Shown here one piece after another: positions 59,112-64,000 of a stretch of 64,000 nt of DNA. This stretch comes from Paenibacillus sp. MZ04-78.2 (GTDB lineage Bacteria; Bacillota; Bacilli; Paenibacillales; NBRC-103111). Location: positions 62,001 through 126,000 of the forward strand of contig NZ_JANAVJ010000009.1 of the NCBI RefSeq assembly GCF_024213375.1, given 5' to 3'. Positions within the stretch are counted from its first letter, which is position 1; each line of letters starts with the position of its first letter. The position numbers and the translations under genes were made by a program. The notes beneath the pieces are model-generated. The model was not told the DNA's origin. It made no database searches and saw only the letters and a list, made by a program, of their open reading frames with translations.

Positions 59112-60476
59112 TCAACCGCTGACGACGGTTTTGGACCCGCCGCTGCGCGAAGATACGTCATAGCTATCAAGCTCTTCGTCCGCTCCATTGTTGAACGCCT
59201 CGCGGTCGAATTCTTTCTCCGTTACGGCGACGACAAGAGAGCTGACCGTTGTACCCGTTGCGTTGATGGCCGTCCGGGCCATATCGAGAATCGCGTCGAT
59301 GCCGAGCACCATCGCCATCCCTTCGATCGGAAGACCGACGCTGGCCAGCACGACCGTCGTCGAGATCGAAGCCGGTCCGGGCACCCCGGCCACGCCGATG
59401 GAAGCGATCATTGCCGAGCCGACGATGAGCAGATAATGCGTGATCGTCAGATCAATGCCGAACACTTTGGCGACGAAGATCGCCACAATCGCCGGATACA
59501 AGCCGCCGCAGCCGTTCATGTTGATGGTTGCGCCCAGCGGGGCGACGAAGCTGGCGATCCGGTCGGATACTTTAAGCCGCTTCGTAATCACCTCCAGGTT
59601 GACCGGCAGCGTCGCATAGCTGCTCCGCGTCGTGAAAGCGACGGCCAGCACGGGATAAATCTTTTTCAGGAAGCGGATCGGATTGACCCGCGCCACGAAC
59701 GTGACCAGGAAGCCGTAGGTCAGAACGAAGTGCAGCAAGCAAGCGATGTAAACGGCGATCACCACTTTGCCCATCGGCAGCAGCGAAGCGAGGCCGTATT
59801 TCGCAGCCATCGCCGCCATCAATCCGAACACGCCGTAAGGCGTCAGGCGGATGATCAGCTTCGTCACGCGGAACATCACGACGGCGAACGATTGAATCAC
59901 ATCCTTGATCGGCCGGACCGATTCCGGTTTGCGGTTGCCTTCGATCGTAATGGCGACCGCGACGAACATGGCAAAAATAATGACCGGCACGACCTTGCCG
60001 GTGGCCATCTCGTTCACCGGGTTCGCCGGTACGAGGTCCATGAACACTTTCAGGAACGACGGTATTTCTCTGGCGGCGAATTTCGCATCCTGCACGTAAG
60101 GAATGCCCGCGCCCGGATCGATGATCACCGCAACGACGACACCGATGACCGCCGCGATGCCGGTCGTGATCAGGAATAAGGCGATCGTTTTCGTTCCGAT
60201 CTTTCGAAGCATATTGGGATCGGATATGGACGTAATGCTGGAAATGATCGTTGCCACGACGAGCGGCATAACGATCATTTTGATCAGGTTGACGTATATG
60301 GAACCGATCGTTCCGAGATCGGTTGCCTCTTTACCGAACACTGCCCCGACGACCACGCCGAGCACCATGGCGATTAATACGCGTGTCCCGAAACCCACCT
60401 TTTTCTTGGCCGCGAAAAATAGCAACAGCAGGACTACGACAGCCACAGCCCAGCTGGCAATATACAGGGAATTCAC
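59112..60476 (-). CDS. Dicarboxylate/amino-acid:cation symporter (DAACS), TcyP-like
   Basis: 454 residues. Glutamate-transporter fold: VNLIKMIVMPLV, the Ser-rich hairpin TTRSSYATLP and NMNGCGGLYPAIVAIFVAK. The N-terminal AKKKVGFGTRVLIAMVLG and the length resemble L-cystine importer TcyP more than GltT. GAGGAGG precedes GTG 60476, preferred over the longer frame to 60542. It is a single gene with its own terminator. Cystine specificity is inferred. Confidence 0.82.
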   Translation of the reverse strand: MNSLYIASWAVAVVVLLLLFFAAKKKVGFGTRVLIAMVLGVVVGAVFGKEATDLGTIGSIYVNLIKMIVMPLVVATIISSITSISDPNMLRKIGTKTIALFLITTGIAAVIGVVVAVIIDPGAGIPYVQDAKFAAREIPSFLKVFMDLVPANPVNEMATGKVVPVIIFAMFVAVAITIEGNRKPESVRPIKDVIQSFAVVMFRVTKLIIRLTPYGVFGLMAAMAAKYGLASLLPMGKVVIAVYIACLLHFVLTYGFLVTFVARVNPIRFLKKIYPVLAVAFTTRSSYATLPVNLEVITKRLKVSDRIASFVAPLGATINMNGCGGLYPAIVAIFVAKVFGIDLTITHYLLIVGSAMIASIGVAGVPGPASISTTVVLASVGLPIEGMAMVLGIDAILDMARTAINATGTTVSSLVVAVTEKEFDREAFNNGADEELDSYDVSSRSGGSKTVVSG

Positions 60477-60625
60477 AAACCTACGCCTCCTCGGGAGTAT
60501 ATCTAATAATCCCAACCCATTTACTAGGTATTGTATTCCCATTTTCTGTGACTGTCAATAGTATTTAGTATTTTATGGCTTTATTTATTTTTTCGCGGAC
60601 CATCCGACAGTGCGGCATAAACCGG

Positions 60626-60838
60626 CTATTCTCTTAAGGCGTCTCTTAATTTCGTCGATTCGTACCGTCGGTCCGCCGACTGCGCGAGCGCTTTGCGCAG
60701 CCGCTTGTTTTCGCCCGCCAGCCTCTCGATTTCTCCGATCAGCTCCATCGCGAGGTCTTGAGCCGCCCTGCCGGATTCCCGGCTAACGGAGCCCGCCCTT
60801 TCTTTATATTCGTTCAACCGTTCTTCTATGCTTTTCAT
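60626..60838 (-). CDS. Small coiled-coil protein of unknown function
   Basis: 70 residues, highly charged, predicted helical with a heptad-like IGEIERLAGENKRLRKALAQ segment. No family recognised and only a weak ribosome site before ATG 60838. It starts 28 bp after the end of the lhr remnant on the same strand. Confidence 0.45.
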   Translation of the reverse strand: MKSIEERLNEYKERAGSVSRESGRAAQDLAMELIGEIERLAGENKRLRKALAQSADRRYESTKLRDALRE

Positions 60839-60866
60839 CCGGTTCTTCCACTCCCAAAAGTAAAAT

Positions 60867-61271
60867 TTATCGCAACGAGCTCGGCCACAGGACGAGCGAA
60901 GCGCGATCGGCCTCCGCTCCGAGCTGCCGCAGCGTCCCCGCCGCAGGCGTATCCAGCACCGGCTCCCCGTTCCACGTCTCGATGACCACTTTGCGGACGC
61001 CCGGCTTCTTCAAAACCGATTGCAGCACAGCCCGAAGCGTCTGCACCCGCTCTTCCTCCGGCAGCCATGCCTCCTCGGGCGCGTCAGCTAACCCATGCAG
61101 CGTATGCATGCGCCTGCCGTTATTTTCGCACCACAGCACCCAACGGCCGCCGCGGAATACGAGATCGTTGCCCGGCTTACGGGCAAATACGAGATCGTTG
61201 CCCGGCTTACGGGCAAAAGCGACGCCCGGCACCGCCGGCCATTTTACCGTCAATCCTAAATCCCCGGTCAA
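60867..61271 (-). pseudogene. lhr: lhr-type helicase, 3' fragment cut off by an IS
   Basis: This fragment holds the last ~135 residues: NLTGDLGLTVKWPAVPG, then GGRWVLWCENNGRRMHTL and KVVIETWNGEPVLDTPAAGTL. This is the end of Lhr helicases, where a VExxxGEPV motif is usual. It is separated from the upstream part by the IS at 61272-62981, and reading in from the IS gives only an accidental start. An internal 10-residue repeat (ARKPGNDLVF twice) reflects a 30-bp tandem duplication. Confidence 0.8.
61156..61217. repeat. 30-bp tandem duplication inside lhr
   Basis: The 30-bp unit at 61156-61185 repeats exactly at 61186-61215, with the match continuing two further bases. It keeps the frame and duplicates ARKPGNDLVF. 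Confidence 0.9.
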
Positions 61272-61272
61272 A

Positions 61273-62868
61273 TTATAACGAGGCAGGCGCTGAGATTTCC
61301 AGTGCTTCATAAAGTTCAATCTGGCGTCTGGTGATCTCTCCGAATTTCAAATCCCGCCCGGGCCGTTCGTAGCACTCAATCACGTCCAGTTCATCGAGCA
61401 ACCCTTGCATTGTGTAGCGCTGGAAGAGCTTTTTCTCGCGCATGACCTTTTTGATGTACGACAGATAGATCAGTGCCACGAATTCAACAAACAGCTTTCC
61501 GTCCAGACTGCGTTCAGAGGAAACCTCCATCCGACGAAAGTTCAGACGCTCCTTCAGATTTCCGAATGCTTTTTCAACCAAATCCTTGTTTCGGTACACG
61601 ACGAGCGCTTCGATCGGATCTTTGATCTCATTGCTGAGCAGCGCGAAATACCCATAATTCTTGACAGCCGCATCAATGACTTCCTGTTTGGGCTTTACAA
61701 CAGTCCCGCGTTTGGGCGTAGATTTCACTTCAAAATATTTGGCATAGGACTTTTCATGCTCGGGATCGCGTTTTCCGCTCTCCAGTTCTGCTTTCAGCTT
61801 TGCGAGTAGCCGATTCAATTTGTAGGCGTCCTCGGTTTCCTTCTCTTTGTTAAAATAAAGGTGCAGATACGCCCGGCGCTCTCCCTCCAGCACGTCGCCC
61901 TTGTACGGTCGCCGCTGTGTATACTTCCATGTGATGGTGGTCGATTGTGCATACAGGTTGTAATCCGGATGAAAGTTTTCCCATTTCTGCAGTTGAGGCC
62001 TGGCCGATTCCAATTTCTCTTGTACGTATTTAAGTGTGACTTTCACGCCAATCAGAAACTTCAGATGGTGCTGGTACATGGCATTGATGTTCGCTTCACT
62101 ATAAAAACCGCGGTCCATGACCAGTTTGATCTTCTTGTAGGTGAGGAAGTCCATGTCCGCGAGCAACTTCTTCACCGTTTGCACATCCGAAATGTTACCA
62201 GGGAGCTTACGGTAGTAAAACGGTAAATTCGACTGCTCGCCGAACAGTAGCGCCAGATTTATTTGCGGGAGCGGATCGTGCTCTTTGTTCATTCCGTACT
62301 TGACTTGTTTTAAGCATTCCGAGTAACTCGAAAGGGTTGTCGTATCGTAGGCCCAGTACTCCTTTTCCGCCCGTCGTCTGCCCTGCAGACGAAAGAAGCG
62401 TTCCCGGGCTTCTTCTGTAATGGAAGCAAAAAAGTCGCTGCTACGCTGAGAAGGGATATCCTTACCATAAGGATGCTGATGTGTAATCGCCCACTTTGAA
62501 AAACGAATCAGCGGGTTAGGGTCCTCCAAAATCAGAAAATAGGCAATCGACAAAAGTAGCTTGTACTGTTCAGGGAAGCACTGTTTCAAGTCCGCTGTTA
62601 TGCCCAGTTTCTCACCTATGGCGTCCAACAAATAGGTTGCACCAGCGTATAAGCGTTTCGTTTCCGTCACGGGAACCGGACCTGGCTTCGCCGGACGATG
62701 CGATGCGGTCAATCGCTTCGATGGAATCAATTCTCCGGTTTGCGAATCCAGCTTTCCAATACAAGTGCGGCGACTGCGAGATTGCTTCTTCGCTTTGTCC
62801 CAGTAATTTTCGGACTCATAGACGTATGTAATGCCATTATTCTTGTTTTTCAGATAAATGAGCGGCAT
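61273..62868 (-). CDS. IS1634-family (IS4-like) DDE transposase
   Basis: 531 residues, apparently intact. Candidate catalytic Asp in YWAYDTTTLSSYSE, second Asp in KLVMDRGFYSEANI and Glu in LVEKAFGNLKERLNFRRM (the YREK-like signature region). GGGGAG is 5 bases before ATG 62868; a longer in-frame start at 62937 lies across the upstream palindrome. The TAA stop lies inside the left terminal repeat. Confidence 0.9.
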   Translation of the reverse strand: MPLIYLKNKNNGITYVYESENYWDKAKKQSRSRRTCIGKLDSQTGELIPSKRLTASHRPAKPGPVPVTETKRLYAGATYLLDAIGEKLGITADLKQCFPEQYKLLLSIAYFLILEDPNPLIRFSKWAITHQHPYGKDIPSQRSSDFFASITEEARERFFRLQGRRRAEKEYWAYDTTTLSSYSECLKQVKYGMNKEHDPLPQINLALLFGEQSNLPFYYRKLPGNISDVQTVKKLLADMDFLTYKKIKLVMDRGFYSEANINAMYQHHLKFLIGVKVTLKYVQEKLESARPQLQKWENFHPDYNLYAQSTTITWKYTQRRPYKGDVLEGERRAYLHLYFNKEKETEDAYKLNRLLAKLKAELESGKRDPEHEKSYAKYFEVKSTPKRGTVVKPKQEVIDAAVKNYGYFALLSNEIKDPIEALVVYRNKDLVEKAFGNLKERLNFRRMEVSSERSLDGKLFVEFVALIYLSYIKKVMREKKLFQRYTMQGLLDELDVIECYERPGRDLKFGEITRRQIELYEALEISAPASL

Positions 62869-62880
62869 ATGATCTCCCCA

Positions 62881-62906
62881 TTCCACGTTATAATTATAAC
62901 GTGGAA
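62881..62906 (-). promoter_or_regulatory. 26-bp perfect palindrome before the transposase gene
   Basis: TTCCACGTTATAA is followed directly by its reverse complement TTATAACGTGGAA. Each arm contains ATTATAACG-type sequence matching the first nine bases of the terminal repeat, so the transposase might bind here and limit its own expression. Confidence 0.65.
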
Positions 62907-62981
62907 TTACTGCAATTGGCAAGGTAAAAATGACCAAAAAACCGCGACATTACAAGGGTTCTAAGGGAGCCTCGTTATAAT

Positions 62982-64000
62982 ATCGCGGGGATTCAGGGTC
63001 AATCCGAACGGATTGGCGGGATCGGCGGCCGGAAGCAGCACCGTTTCGCCGCCTCCGTCTTCCCAGACCGCCTCGCGGAGACGCCCTACCGTCTCCGGCG
63101 CGGCAAACTGCATCGCCGCAATATTTTGGACCCAGAAACCGCGGGTCAGCATCCCCCACAGCTCCAGCTGCTTCAACGAGCCGTACACGTCGTCCCAGGA
63201 CCACGGCAGCAGCGTACCCGCGAGGTCCCGCGTAAGCAGCGCGCTGCCGTCCAGCGCTTGCTTTACCCAAGCGCCGAGCGAATCGCCTCCGCTCGGCTGC
63301 TCCTCTGCCAGCGTCTCCAGCGCATACCAGCGGCCAAGGCCGGATTGGAATTTGGCGGCACTTTTGGCGGCGGTTTTCCTGCCGCTTCCGTTCATGCGCA
63401 GCGGCGCAAACTGGTCGTTAGAGACAAGCCCCTCCCAAGCCAGCTCGATCAAATCCGCCGTCAGCTCCGACGGGACGCTTCCCGTTTCGCGGCTGAGCGC
63501 CGACAGAAAGCTTGCGCCCTTGCGCCGGAGCAGCTCCAGCAGCGGCTCGTGCTTCGAAGCCGCTCCCCGCTTGAGCAGAGGGGTGTAAAGCTCCTTCGCT
63601 TCCGCCAAAAAGAAGGCGACCCGGCCTTCCTTTTCTCCCGCTTCCTTGCGCCCGATCCAGATCACCTCGCCCGCCGCGCACAGCCGATCAAGCGTTTCTT
63701 TGCGGTAATCGGTCAAGCGCAGCGAAAATACCGACGCCTCCCATTCCGGCAGCGGCAAAAACCAGCCTTGCAGCTTGCCGATCACGTCCCGGAGCCCCTC
63801 TTCTCCGCTGAGGCGGCTGCCCGGAAGGACGTGCTGCGCGGCCATCAAAAACCGGCTGTACCGGACCGGATCGATCGGCTCTGCCTGCTCGCGCAATGCC
63901 CGTTCGGCTATACGGATACGGCGCTCTGCCGTTTCGCGGCTCACCCAAGCCCGCGGTCCGGCTTCGTTCCCGCCAAGGGCCGGTTCGATTGTCCCGTCCG
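62982..64000 (-). pseudogene. lhr: lhr-type helicase, upstream fragment, continues past window
   Basis: The frame is open from the window edge and ends at the IS (reading three codons into it, stop at 62961). It carries the Lhr C-terminal core: LPLPEWEASVFSLRLTDYR, then WDDVYGSLKQLELWGMLTRGF, NIAAMQFAAPETVGRLRE and the diagnostic LLPAADPANPFGLTLNP. The helicase motor domains should lie beyond 64000. With the fragment at 60867-61271 it would form one gene, now interrupted. Lhr helicases act in DNA repair. Confidence 0.82.

Larger units (their letters stand above)
61272..62981 (-). mobile_element. IS1634-like insertion sequence, ~1.71 kb
   Basis: 13-bp perfect terminal inverted repeats ATTATAACGAGGC (61272-61284) and its complement (62969-62981) bracket one transposase gene. 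The IS splits lhr. No clear target duplication is visible at the flanks (left ...CCGGTCAA, right ATCGCGGG...), so the exact ends may differ by a few bases, or a rearrangement followed insertion. Confidence 0.85.

Noticed and set aside
57586-59163. 525-codon plus-strand ORF
   Set aside because: Overlaps the HAD phosphatase and lies antisense to the VOC-DinB gene; composition typical of high-GC shadows.

Overview
The window looks like chromosomal DNA from a spore-forming Paenibacillaceae bacterium (Paenibacillus or a close relative). Reasons: GC-rich Firmicutes coding with strong AGGAGG-type ribosome sites, GTG/TTG starts, an SLH-domain surface protein, a leucine-rich-repeat protein with a stalk-like C-terminal domain, a YkoEDC thiamine-precursor transporter, KhtTU, and a very long decapeptide-repeat protein ending in a WIAIG-type tail. 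No rRNA, tRNA or CRISPR array was found. Family calls come from reading motifs, not from database searches.

Layout. 1-4.6 kb: broken LRR protein gene, DHA2-type drug exporter, DeoR regulator with four phased 10-bp repeats upstream, a decayed IS200/IS605 tnpB copy, and a small membrane protein. 4.8-12.6 kb (minus): a 1,902-residue protein with about 160 decapeptide repeats, a GT4 glycosyltransferase and 3-methyladenine glycosylase I. 12.8-17.7 kb: lipase, MhqR-type regulator plus pirin with matching operators, and a ba3-type cytochrome oxidase operon with two Fnr/Crp-like palindromes. 18-23.6 kb: nucleotidyltransferase behind a possible leader peptide, TPP riboswitch-ykoEDC-tenA, a second tnpB fossil and a small Cys-rich protein. 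23.8-29.5 kb: phosphatidylserine decarboxylase, MFS exporter, MocR/PdxR regulator, a truncated GNAT gene cut by an AT-rich PNPOx-like gene, and glutaminase. 30-37.7 kb: fucI remnant, kduI, DeoR regulator, aminotransferase, KhtT-KhtU K+/H+ antiporter and IlvA.

38-42.8 kb is an island-like module. An 81-bp sequence occurs twice in direct orientation and brackets an IS6-type transposase remnant, a C45 amidohydrolase, an SSS symporter with its DUF3311 partner, a sigma-54 promoter and a sigma-54 activator. 43-52.7 kb: SLH protein, FAD oxidoreductase, MarR, membrane-anchored protein, DEAD-box helicase, hydrolase, DUF2573-like protein, SDR, CheX and NUDIX.

52.8-53.8 kb holds the most unusual locus: a divergent ykkC-family riboswitch with a terminator in front of an ABC transporter gene in which the start of an ATPase is fused in frame to the end of an ABC-2 permease. 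54-60.5 kb: cysteine dioxygenase, two-component system, HAD phosphatase, VOC-DinB fusion and a cystine-type symporter. 60.6-64 kb: an lhr-type helicase gene split by an IS1634-like element whose promoter region carries a 26-bp perfect palindrome resembling its own terminal repeat.
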